NCBI GenBank assembly: GCA_017629325.1
Contig: JAGBXL010000146.1
Coordinates: forward strand, 1-13,831
Direction: 5' to 3'
Source: Clostridia bacterium
Lineage (GTDB): Bacteria > Bacillota > Clostridia > UMGS1810
DNA length: 13,831 bases
In this document: piece by piece, positions 1 through 5,665 of the stretch
Layout of the letters: each line of letters begins with the position of its first letter
Position numbering within the stretch: the first letter of the stretch is position 1
Program-made: the position numbers and the translations under genes
The notes under the pieces: model-generated
What the model was told of the DNA's origin: nothing
Seen by the model: only the letters and a program-made list of their open reading frames with translations
Databases searched by the model: none

Positions 1-597
1 AATATTTGTTATTGCAATTCCATTAACACCAAGTTTCAACGAACAAGGAAGCAATGATACCAAAAATGTATCAATCACTGCACTTAAAACTAATCGTGTT
101 CCCGTCAAGATGTATAGATAGTTTACTTTGTTTAATGTAATCAATGCTACAAGAACAAAATTTGAAAGAACAGAAAATATTAAAGCTACACTCTCTATGC
201 GTATGTATGTTGCAGACTCTACCAAAATATCATTGTTAACAGACATAATCATAAGCATGGGTTTTATAAACACCATAATCAACAATGCCAATAGAACATA
301 AATACCAAATGTAACTAAAAGACCACTTTTAAAGCAATTATTCAGTTCATTTTTATTTTTTGATGCTTTACCCATAAAATAATAAAGCGGCAATATTATA
401 GATTCGTTTATAATTTCATACAGTAAATTTATCCAGGTAAGCTGCCCTGCTATGGAAAAGGAATACACCTCGGGCAGTTGTCCTAAAAAGAAAATCCTTA
501 AAGTCATGTATAATGTCGGGGCTAATTGTATAAGCATCAAAGAAATTATAAGATTATAATCTATTGATAATAAAGACTTTTTAATCTTACAAATCAA
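1..597 (-). CDS. MATE-family efflux transporter, partial (3' end beyond window)
   Basis: Integral membrane protein of the MATE (multi-antimicrobial extrusion) type, which exports cationic drugs or metabolites by Na+ or H+ antiport. The frame is open for 199 codons and runs off the window edge, so only about the first 45% of a normal 440-460 residue protein is present. Hydrophobic segments are visible near residues 15-37, 55-75, 92-119 and 136-155. The stretch YIRIESVALI (131-140) and the segment ending LGVNGIAIT (189-197) resemble the MATE pattern at the end of TM4 and in TM6. The chosen start is TTG (597-595), because AAGGAG (606-611) lies 8 nt upstream; no ATG occurs before codon 21. The gene follows doc after 66 nt. 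That gap carries module A and a tandem 0A-box-like pair overlapping the ribosome site. The substrate cannot be told. A polysaccharide flippase of the same superfamily is the main alternative. Confidence 0.72.
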   Translation of the reverse strand, partial: MICKIKKSLLSIDYNLIISLMLIQLAPTLYMTLRIFFLGQLPEVYSFSIAGQLTWINLLYEIINESIILPLYYFMGKASKNKNELNNCFKSGLLVTFGIYVLLALLIMVFIKPMLMIMSVNNDILVESATYIRIESVALIFSVLSNFVLVALITLNKVNYLYILTGTRLVLSAVIDTFLVSLLPCSLKLGVNGIAITNI

Positions 598-610
598 CTC
601 TAAAACTCCT

Positions 611-627
611 TTCGACATCATTCGACA
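611..627 (-). promoter_or_regulatory. Tandem Spo0A-box-like pair upstream of the MATE gene
   Basis: On the minus strand TGTCGAATGATGTCGAA holds two perfect TGTCGAA heptamers starting 10 bp apart, the spacing and orientation of the well-known tandem 0A boxes at the Bacillus abrB promoter. It runs straight into the AAGGAG ribosome site. Spo0A binding is inferred. The same words recur in three other gaps as the tail of a repeat. Confidence 0.45.
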
Positions 628-636
628 TTCTTTATA

Positions 637-666
637 GACTTGTATCAAGACAGGAATAAAAACTTA
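637..666 (-). repeat. Module A repeat, copy 1 (doc 3' end)
   Basis: One of four related segments that begin at a stop codon. Plus-strand consensus is roughly RGTTCGTRTCAAG followed by TYAGAAATAAAAA and the stop complement TTA. This copy includes the doc stop codon (664-666) and joins directly to the 0A-like tail, with no module B between. It is the most diverged copy (GACTTGTATCAAGACAGG). Confidence 0.55.
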
Positions 667-1041
667 TTTTTTGAACCTGTTTATCCAATTTAAGATTTCA
701 TCATATTTCATATCACCTGATGCAACAGACAGACCAAAATCTACAACATCTGAATTAGTACAGTTCATCTTTATACCTTCTGCTTCCAGAAATGTGAGCA
801 TAACATATACACCTATTCTCTTATTACCATCCACAAAGGCGTGATTTGATATAAGTGAAAATCCAAGACTTGCCGCTTTCTCTTCTTTTGTTTTATAAAG
901 TTCTTCTCCGCCAAAGGTTGCATAAGCATTATTAAGTGCATTTTCCAAAAGACCAACATCTCTAACACCAACACCGCCGCCTGTTTCTTCGGCAATCAGT
1001 TGATGCAGGAGTAAAACCTTTTCTTTACTTAATTTTATCAT
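664..1041 (-). CDS. doc: Doc-type Fic-fold toxin of a phd-doc module
   Basis: Toxin of a type II toxin-antitoxin pair. Doc proteins phosphorylate elongation factor EF-Tu and so stop translation; the Fic fold is shared with AMP-transferases. The protein is 125 residues, the family's usual length (P1 Doc is 126). The catalytic loop HAFVDGNKRIG (67-77) fits HxFx(D/N)xNKR: His67 is the expected base, and Lys74 stands where AMP-transferring Fic proteins have Gly (GNGR), which favours the Doc kinase branch. Gly72 replaces the Ala of P1 Doc. The ATG overlaps the antitoxin stop codon by 4 nt (ATGA), so translation is coupled. Expression comes from the antitoxin promoter. The reading frame is intact with no sign of decay. 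Function is from family knowledge, the family call from the motif. Confidence 0.9.
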   Translation of the reverse strand: MIKLSKEKVLLLHQLIAEETGGGVGVRDVGLLENALNNAYATFGGEELYKTKEEKAASLGFSLISNHAFVDGNKRIGVYVMLTFLEAEGIKMNCTNSDVVDFGLSVASGDMKYDEILNWINRFKK

Positions 1042-1280
1042 TTTGCCAGCTCCTCAAACGCAGGTTTAAAACGATTCATAATTCTTTTTGCCGCAACATC
1101 AATTTTTTCATCATCAGTAATATCAAAATAAGAATTTGAATCAACATCTATGAGTAAAAATTTAGGTTTATTATTTTTAAATATAACCGCCTGACCATTA
1201 TTTTCTGCCACTTTTGCAACTTTTGAAAAATTTTGATTTGCTTCTGTCATTGTTGTAATTGTTTCAGTGTTTATATTCAT
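1038..1280 (-). CDS. phd: Phd/YefM-family antitoxin
   Basis: 80-residue antitoxin cognate to the doc toxin that follows with a 4-nt ATGA overlap. The N-terminal half (1-50) has the Phd/YefM DNA-binding layout: an early ITTMTEANQNFSKVAKVAE helix region, then the strand pair QAVIFKNNKPKFLLIDVD. The C-terminal half (52-80) is charged and helical, as in the disordered toxin-wrapping tail of Phd, which neutralises Doc by binding its Fic groove. AGGAGG lies 5 nt before the ATG. Upstream is a consensus promoter whose -10 box sits between the arms of a perfect 14-bp inverted repeat, which is what an autoregulated phd-doc operon would show. This is the first gene of a two-gene transcript. Confidence 0.9.
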   Translation of the reverse strand: MNINTETITTMTEANQNFSKVAKVAENNGQAVIFKNNKPKFLLIDVDSNSYFDITDDEKIDVAAKRIMNRFKPAFEELAK

Positions 1281-1309
1281 AATTACCTCCTATTATTTAT
1301 ACAATAAAT

Positions 1310-1354
1310 ATATCCTACAATTTATATTATATACAAATTGTAGGATATTGTCAA
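1310..1354 (-). promoter_or_regulatory. phd-doc promoter with perfect 14-bp inverted-repeat operator
   Basis: Minus strand: -35 TTGACA (1349-1354), exactly 17 bp, then -10 TATAAT (1326-1331), both full consensus. The arms ATATCCTACAATTT (1310-1323 and, as the complement, 1335-1348) are perfect and separated by 11 bp containing the -10 box. One arm fills the -35/-10 spacer and the other covers the start point. Binding by Phd or the Phd-Doc complex would block RNA polymerase. Confidence 0.88.
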
Positions 1355-1388
1355 CATATATATTTTGGACATCATTTATATATTGGAT

Positions 1389-1414
1389 ATAAGGTTTAGA
1401 TGCAACTTATTTTG
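1389..1414 (-). repeat. Module B repeat, copy 1
   Basis: Contains AAGGTTTAGATGCA on the plus strand. It shares about 25 nt (TAAGGTTTAGATGCAACTTA then TTTTG) with 5471-5495. Its left flank (TTATATATTGGATA) is a diverged form of the TTTATATTGCGACACA seen in other copies. It lies between the phd promoter and the first hairpin array. Confidence 0.7.
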
Positions 1415-1554
1415 GTGAAGTTTTTTCACAAAAGTGAAGTTAAGTTTGCCACTCTGCCGTCAGGCAGAACTTCACTTACAAAGTAAACTTCACTACCAAC
1501 GGTAACTTCACTTGCCTTAAGGCAAACTTAGTTGCGGTTGAGTATCAACCGCAA
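1415..1554. repeat. Hairpin array 1 (word AACTTCACT)
   Basis: The word AACTTCACT occurs at 1468, 1486 and 1504, an exact 18-bp period. Its complement AGTGAAGTT is at 1433, and GTGAAGTT is at 1415. Between words lie different short palindromes: TCTGCC/GGCAGA (1453-1468), TAC-AAA-GTA (1477-1485), ACC-AAC-GGT (1495-1503) and TGCCTTAAGGCA (1513-1524). It closes with a 10-bp stem TTGCGGTTGA/TCAACCGCAA (1532-1554). TAAGTTTGCC (1441-1450) pairs perfectly with 1521-1530, enclosing the array. It fills most of the 360-nt gap between the AEC gene and phd. Nothing recognisable lies in 1555-1640. Confidence 0.8.
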
Positions 1555-1640
1555 TAATGTGTATTAAATCAGGACAAAAAATATTTCAATTCAAATTAAA
1601 TTATGTACTAAAAACTTTTCCGCCTGGCATATCACTACAA

Positions 1641-2585
1641 TCAAAATAATCCCATAAAGTTCAGGACAAAGATCCACAAAAATAACGTAACAAGACAAAC
1701 TGCTGAAGATATTACGATCACCTGCGTCGCAAGAACTTCATCACCATCCATCTGCTGTGTCATAGCCAAAGACGAAACAGCAATCGGTGTTGCAAATATT
1801 ACCAGCAAACATGCAAGTGCCTCACCTGTAAATCCAAGCCACACTGCAACAGGAATTATAATAAGCGGTACAATAACAAGTCTTGATACTACAACTATAA
1901 CATTTTCTCTGAAATATCCTTTTATGTCTGAAAACTCAAATACAGATCCTAGAACAATTATTGCCAAGGGTGTGGCGATTGAAGCAACATCTTTCACGGA
2001 TTTTTCTATAATAGCCGGAAGTTTTATATCCAGAACAAAAAATAACAGTCCTATAATACAACCTATAATCAGGGGATTTGTGATTACACCTTTTAATAGT
2101 TTTAATATATCAAGTTTGCTGTTTCCTTTTCTGAATCTTTCAAGTGCTATTACTGCAAGAACATTGAACATTGGAATTACAACAACAACCATTAAAGATG
2201 CAAGTCCACTTGTTTTATCGCCGCAGATATAATTTACAAGAGGAACCCCAAGAATTGCATAATTGGCACGAAAAAACCCCTGTAACATTACCCCACGCTT
2301 TGCATTATCTTTAGTTAAAAGCATAACGGAAAAATATCCTAAAACAAAAATAAAAAGAATTCCAACTACGGTATACACAACCAACCAGACATCAAAAACA
2401 TCAGACGTTTTTGTGCTATATATGTTATAAAACAACAACACAGGCAAAAAAATCTTAAAAATCAACTTGTTTATCACATTAAGACTTTTCTTATCAGCAA
2501 GTTTTGTTTTCTTAATAAAATACCCCAGCAACATAAGAATGAATATCGGCATAACCGCCTGAAATGATAATCTTATACTTTCCAT
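1641..2585 (-). CDS. AEC-family transporter (auxin efflux carrier type)
   Basis: Membrane permease of the auxin efflux carrier family (PF03547). Bacterial members such as MdcF and MleP move malonate, malate and similar organic anions across the plasma membrane. At 314 residues it has the usual length, with about ten hydrophobic segments in two halves and a central hydrophilic stretch (FRKGNSKLDILKLLKG, roughly 152-167). The N-terminus has the family pattern MPIFILMLLGYFIKK (12-26), followed by LVFYNI-like FLPVLLFYNIY. The C-terminal half has the expected ATPIAVSSLAMTQQMDGDEV segment near 266-285. The ATG is preceded by GAGGAGGG at 6 nt, a strong site. It follows the 85-aa orphan after 140 nt that hold module A and module B but no hairpin array. 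No promoter is evident. The substrate cannot be assigned from sequence alone. Confidence 0.88.
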   Translation of the reverse strand: MESIRLSFQAVMPIFILMLLGYFIKKTKLADKKSLNVINKLIFKIFLPVLLFYNIYSTKTSDVFDVWLVVYTVVGILFIFVLGYFSVMLLTKDNAKRGVMLQGFFRANYAILGVPLVNYICGDKTSGLASLMVVVVIPMFNVLAVIALERFRKGNSKLDILKLLKGVITNPLIIGCIIGLLFFVLDIKLPAIIEKSVKDVASIATPLAIIVLGSVFEFSDIKGYFRENVIVVVSRLVIVPLIIIPVAVWLGFTGEALACLLVIFATPIAVSSLAMTQQMDGDEVLATQVIVISSAVCLVTLFLWIFVLNFMGLF

Positions 2586-2653
2586 TGTGTACCCTCCTCT
2601 CTGTTAATTTGGATTATTTATAATTTGTTATAACTAATGCACACTTGTTAACT

Positions 2654-2684
2654 TAATATTGCGATACATAAGGTTTAGATGCAG
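2654..2684 (-). repeat. Module B repeat, copy 2
   Basis: Plus strand TATTGCGATACATAAGG then TTTAGATGCAGC, differing from copy 3 by one base in the left part. This copy follows module A after a short linker, has no hairpin array and no 0A-like tail, and lies about 70 nt upstream of the AEC start. Confidence 0.72.
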
Positions 2685-2697
2685 CCAATTTTTAAGG

Positions 2698-2728
2698 AAG
2701 TTCGTATCAAGTCAGAACTAAAAAATTA
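2698..2728 (-). repeat. Module A repeat, copy 2
   Basis: Plus strand AAGTTCGTATCAAGTCAGAA then CTAAAAAATTA, where the last TTA is the complement of the stop codon of the 85-aa orphan. Module B lies immediately beyond on the transcript side, so this gap shows the A-then-B order. Confidence 0.65.
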
Positions 2729-2983
2729 CTTAGTTTTTGCTACTATTCCATTTGACTCCAAAAAATTAATAAGTTTTTCAAGATAAGCCAATCGTTCATG
2801 ATTTATAGGCGGATTTTCCATATACCCGAAATCTCCACCAACACTTTCATAACTTTCTTCACAATAACACATATGTAAAAGATAGCCCCATTCTAATCCC
2901 GCATTATCTTCATTTAGAAGTTTTTCAAACGTTTCGATCGGCTCATCATCAAACATCATCATTATCAAATCATGTTCTTGCAT
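2726..2983 (-). CDS. Small acidic orphan protein, 85 aa
   Basis: Not recognised. The protein is strongly acidic and has no transmembrane segment, signal peptide or Cys-rich metal motif. Visible features are a Met-rich start (MQEHDLIMMMFDDEPIETF), a central aromatic and Cys-containing stretch GLEWGYLLHMCYCEESYESV (29-48), a Gly-Asp-Phe-Gly turn and a helical C-terminus (HERLAYLEKLINFLES, 62-77). The composition suits a small soluble helical protein. AGGAG lies 10 nt before the ATG, and the frame is free of neighbours on both strands, so I take it as real. It sits between the M81 gene and the AEC gene, preceded by hairpin array 2, module B and a perfect tandem 0A-box-like pair, and ends in module A. 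It has more repeat modules around it than any other gene here. Confidence 0.6.
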   Translation of the reverse strand: MQEHDLIMMMFDDEPIETFEKLLNEDNAGLEWGYLLHMCYCEESYESVGGDFGYMENPPINHERLAYLEKLINFLESNGIVAKTK

Positions 2984-2998
2984 TTATAAATCACTCCT

Positions 2999-3015
2999 TT
3001 CGACAACATTCGACA
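2999..3015 (-). promoter_or_regulatory. Tandem Spo0A-box-like pair upstream of the 85-aa orphan
   Basis: Minus strand TGTCGAATGTTGTCGAA has two perfect TGTCGAA heptamers starting 10 bp apart, running into AAAGGAG. Module B abuts it upstream. It differs from the 611-627 copy by a single base. Confidence 0.45.
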
Positions 3016-3019
3016 TTCT

Positions 3020-3057
3020 TTATATTGCGACACATAAGGTTTAGATGCAGCTATTTT
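3020..3057 (-). repeat. Module B repeat, copy 3
   Basis: Plus strand TTATATTGCGACACATAAGG then TTTAGATGCAGCTATTTT. It is flanked on the gene side by the 0A-like tail and on the other side by hairpin array 2. With copy 4 it is the best-preserved example of the order array, B, tail, gene. Confidence 0.75.
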
Positions 3058-3060
3058 AAC

Positions 3061-3134
3061 TAAGTTTTGCAACAAGTTGCAAAACTAAATAAAATTCGCC
3101 GTATCCGAATTCAGTTGCGTTGCTATAGCAACGC
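3061..3134. repeat. Hairpin array 2
   Basis: Three palindromes with unrelated sequence stand in a row: AGTTTTGCAAC-AA-GTTGCAAAACT (3063-3086, 11-bp perfect stem), AATTCG/CGAATT with a 7-nt loop (3093-3111) and GCGTTGCTATAGCAACGC (3117-3134, an 18-bp perfect palindrome). A shared word is less clear than in the other arrays. It ends 17 nt from the M81 stop codon, so it lies in the 3' untranslated part of that gene. Confidence 0.78.
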
Positions 3135-3151
3135 TATAATCACCAAAGGAT

Positions 3152-4606
3152 TTATATATTTCCCTTCCACTTTTTATACTTGTATATTTGCGGAATTGGA
3201 ACGGCATAACCAGGGAGAGCAAGCGTAAAAATTTTGCTTGCAACCTTTTCAAATGTGGCCCTGAAATGATTTGTGGATTTCACAACAAGTATTTTCTGGT
3301 CCTGCGGATTAATTCCGTGGCTTTTGAAAATTTCAATGTCATATGGCTGTCTTGAAATTGAAGTAATTATAACAAGATTTCCGGAAATCTCTACAACGGC
3401 AGTTTTTCCGTGTTTAAATTCTACTCCGTAAGACATTTTAGCTTTTGATATATATTTACCATCTGAGATTTTTTTTACATAAGCAGACACGGTCAACGGA
3501 CCACCTGAATATTCTATATCGCTCCAGCCACCTAATTCAAGTTCAACCATAGCACCTACGCCTGCATTTATACACTTTTCTACTGCTTTTGCATCTGTGA
3601 TAGTTGCAAAAGCGGCACCGGTAATTCCTTTTTCTAACAAAGCTCGTAAAATATGGGTTGTGTCTCCCAATCCCCCGGCACCCGGGTTATCTGAAGCATC
3701 TGCTAAAACAACAGGTCCTTCATCAGAATCTGTAATCTGTTCAAGAATCATGTCAATAGAAGGATATTCAACCGTTAAATTCGGAAGATTATCGCATATA
3801 AGTTTATAAAGTTCATCGGCCAATTCCTCTGCAAGTGTTTTATTATCGTTTGTTACTGCAAGAACTGCCATTCCCAGTTCCTCAATATCCGCAGGGAAAA
3901 ATCCGTGAGTGAAACGAACACTGAGCACATCCGCTTGTTCATTTAGTTTCTCTGCCAAACTGTATAAAGGACTTAATTGTGAAGAAGCACTTGGTAAAAG
4001 AGGAAGAAGATATGGTATCTTACGATAAGCCATAACGGGCTTTATTTTTCCAAGCAATGTTTCTGCCATAATTGTTGCCGCTTTATATCCTGTTTCATAT
4101 GTGTCAATATGCGGATATTTCTCAAACGGTATTAATGCAGTTGCACATTTTATCATTTTAGAAGTAACATTAGCATGTAAATCAAGAGTTGTTATAATCG
4201 GTATATCCCATCCTATGAGATTACGGATAAATTCTAAAAGGTCTCCTTCTCCGTCATCATGACCTTCCGCAACCATAGCACCATGGAAGTTAATCAGAAT
4301 ACCGTCTAAATTTTTGTTATTATGTATAGTGTCTTCAACCTGTTTTAAGACAAAATTATAAACTTCTGAAGTAACAGGTCCGGATGGAGATGCAACAAGT
4401 CCCACGCTCGGTATCAACTCAAAATCATCATATTTTTTAAAAACATCTAAAAAAGCTCCTGTTTCATTGCGAAGACCTCTTTGCTTTAAGAACACTTCTT
4501 CTCCCACAAGGAAAAACATATTGCGATAAGCCCCTTCATCTGCTTTTTTTGGGCAAAACGAATTGGTCTCATGTCTGAACTGAACAATAAGAATTTTCTT
4601 TTTCAT
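3152..4606 (-). CDS. M81-family metallopeptidase (MlrC-like)
   Basis: Zinc peptidase of family M81, named for microcystinase C, which hydrolyses linear peptides and amides; physiological substrates of clostridial members are unknown. The 484 residues match the two-domain family length. The N-terminal catalytic domain shows FRHETNSF (10-17), NFHGAMVAEGHDDGEGD (106-122), TTLDLHANV (139-147) and YPHIDTYETG (164-173). By comparison with MlrC, Asp142, His144 and His166 are probable zinc ligands and His108 a likely active-site residue. The C-terminal MlrC domain has DASDNPGAGGLGDTT (303-317) and KSTNHFRATF (443-452). No signal peptide, so cytoplasmic. AAGGAG lies 8 nt before the ATG. It follows the VanY gene after 89 nt and precedes hairpin array 2. 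It may act with the neighbouring carboxypeptidase and amidohydrolase on imported peptides; this is inference. Confidence 0.93.
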   Translation of the reverse strand: MKKKILIVQFRHETNSFCPKKADEGAYRNMFFLVGEEVFLKQRGLRNETGAFLDVFKKYDDFELIPSVGLVASPSGPVTSEVYNFVLKQVEDTIHNNKNLDGILINFHGAMVAEGHDDGEGDLLEFIRNLIGWDIPIITTLDLHANVTSKMIKCATALIPFEKYPHIDTYETGYKAATIMAETLLGKIKPVMAYRKIPYLLPLLPSASSQLSPLYSLAEKLNEQADVLSVRFTHGFFPADIEELGMAVLAVTNDNKTLAEELADELYKLICDNLPNLTVEYPSIDMILEQITDSDEGPVVLADASDNPGAGGLGDTTHILRALLEKGITGAAFATITDAKAVEKCINAGVGAMVELELGGWSDIEYSGGPLTVSAYVKKISDGKYISKAKMSYGVEFKHGKTAVVEISGNLVIITSISRQPYDIEIFKSHGINPQDQKILVVKSTNHFRATFEKVASKIFTLALPGYAVPIPQIYKYKKWKGNI

Positions 4607-4644
4607 ATACTCTTCTCCTTTTTTTCTTTCATTTTTTCACAACT

Positions 4645-4661
4645 TTCTACATTATTCGACA
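4645..4661 (-). promoter_or_regulatory. Degenerate tandem 0A-box-like pair upstream of the M81 gene
   Basis: Minus strand TGTCGAATAATGTAGAA: one perfect TGTCGAA and one box with a single mismatch (TGTAGAA), starts 10 bp apart. The TAA between boxes is the same as I recall for Bacillus abrB. The pair lies about 40 nt before the ATG, separated from the ribosome site by an A-rich run. Confidence 0.4.
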
Positions 4662-4667
4662 TCCATA

Positions 4668-4698
4668 TAGTTCGTGTTAAGTTAGAAATAAAAAATTA
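4668..4698 (-). repeat. Module A repeat, copy 3
   Basis: Plus strand TAGTTCGTGTTAAGTTAGAA then ATAAAAAATTA, ending in the complement of the VanY stop codon. As in copy 1, the 0A-like tail follows directly, with no module B. Confidence 0.65.
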
Positions 4699-5415
4699 TT
4701 TTAAAAACCTTTCTCTGTATTCCTCAAAGGATTTTACTTTTTTATCTCTCATATCAGTGCTAACCTGTGTACCAACATAACGCAAATGCCATGGTTCAGA
4801 TGCGTAACCTGTTATTTCAACTATTTCTGGTAGATATCGAAGAATAAAACCGTACTTATGACAATTCTCTTTTACCCACGCTGCTTCAGGCGTTTTGCTG
4901 ATATTTCGTCCACCCTTTATTGAACCTTCAACATCAACCGCCAATCCCGTATGATGCTCACTGTAACATGGTCGTGCACATGTTTCATCTACAACTTCTG
5001 CCGGATCGTTCAAAAGAAATTTATTATATAGTTTCTGTTGGTCTTCTATAGAACGATAAGCCGAAGTTACCCTGATTGAAAAACCATCTTTTTGTGCAGC
5101 ATCCCGCATTTTAACATATGCCTCTGCCACAGCTTCTCGCATCAGGCTTCCATCGACTTCAACAAGGTCAGGCGGGCAATAGTCCTCTGGTAATTTAAAA
5201 TATTTATTAACTATAACATATAGATTATTGCAATCAGAAACAGTAACATCAAACTTATACTTTTCTTTATCAAGATTGTTGTTCACACGCCACACAATTT
5301 CCTCTGCATTCATATCAGGATTTATAGCAGCATATTCTTTATACCTTTCTTCATTTTCTGGAATAAAGAAAGTAATTCTTCTATATTCCATACACGATTC
5401 CATTTTATTATACAT
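4696..5415 (-). CDS. VanY/LdcB-type M15 carboxypeptidase without export signal
   Basis: Zinc D-alanyl-D-alanine carboxypeptidase-type enzyme of family M15B (VanY, PF02557), which trims the terminal residue of peptidoglycan stem peptides. The catalytic domain covers about 80-225. It shows SAYRS (118-122), SEHHTGLAVD (152-161, the SxHxxGxAxD motif with zinc ligands His154 and Asp161) and EPWHLRYVG (207-215, catalytic Glu207 and zinc ligand His210), all intact. Residues 1-78 form an extra polar N-terminal region not recognised. Unusually, no signal peptide or membrane anchor is seen from Met1, Met5 or Met9, although VanY homologues normally work outside the membrane. Start choice is uncertain: Met1 has only weak GAGAAG at 6 nt, with AAAGGAAG further away. 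Hairpin array 3, module B and a degenerate 0A-like pair precede it; the M81 gene follows. Confidence 0.88.
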   Translation of the reverse strand: MYNKMESCMEYRRITFFIPENEERYKEYAAINPDMNAEEIVWRVNNNLDKEKYKFDVTVSDCNNLYVIVNKYFKLPEDYCPPDLVEVDGSLMREAVAEAYVKMRDAAQKDGFSIRVTSAYRSIEDQQKLYNKFLLNDPAEVVDETCARPCYSEHHTGLAVDVEGSIKGGRNISKTPEAAWVKENCHKYGFILRYLPEIVEITGYASEPWHLRYVGTQVSTDMRDKKVKSFEEYRERFLK

Positions 5416-5434
5416 AATTTACTTCTCGCTTCCT

Positions 5435-5451
5435 TTCGACGTTATTCAACA
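5435..5451 (-). promoter_or_regulatory. Degenerate tandem 0A-box-like pair upstream of the VanY gene
   Basis: Minus strand TGTTGAATAACGTCGAA: both boxes carry one mismatch to TGTCGAA (TGTTGAA and CGTCGAA), starts 10 bp apart. Module B is just upstream. The weakest of the four pairs. Confidence 0.33.
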
Positions 5452-5453
5452 TT

Positions 5454-5496
5454 ATTTATATTGCGACACATAAGGTTTAGATGCAACTTATTTTGT
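5454..5496 (-). repeat. Module B repeat, copy 4
   Basis: Plus strand TTTATATTGCGACACATAAG then GTTTAGATGCAACTTATTTTG. It is identical to copy 3 across its left 29 bases or so and to copy 1 across its right 25, linking the copies into one family. Hairpin array 3 starts at its right edge. Confidence 0.75.
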
Positions 5497-5644
5497 CGAT
5501 ATGCAATCTTCGATTGCTCGATATTTTTACTATCGTAAAATCGATATATTTTCCCTTTGGTCAAACTCGATATGATATGAATTCTCGTTGCGTCAGCGAC
5601 ATATCGAGTGCGAAGCACATATCGAGTCATTTATGACATATCGA
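5496..5644. repeat. Hairpin array 3 (word ATATCGA)
   Basis: The word TCGATAT occurs at 5496, 5518, 5541 and 5567, then flips to ATATCGA at 5601, 5619 and 5638. Between the words are different palindromes: GCAATC/GATTGC (5503-5517), TTTTAC/GTAAAA (5525-5540), a weak one (5548-5566), GTTGC/GCGAC (5587-5600), GTGC-GAA-GCAC (5608-5618) and GTCAT-TT-ATGAC (5626-5637). The first and last halves are complementary through the word, so the whole can fold into a branched structure. It ends 21 nt from the permease stop codon. Confidence 0.85.
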
Positions 5645-5665
5645 TAATTCTGCTGAAACACCGCA

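Noticed and set aside
1415..1554. CRISPR-like array (regularly spaced AACTTCACT)
   Set aside because: Repeats are only 9 bp, inserts are 9-12 bp palindromes, the word flips orientation, and no cas gene is present.
5442..5630. 62-codon minus-strand ORF between the permease and VanY genes
   Set aside because: It lies wholly within hairpin array 3, module B and the tail; its sequence is dictated by the ATATCGA words and palindromes, and it has no ribosome site.
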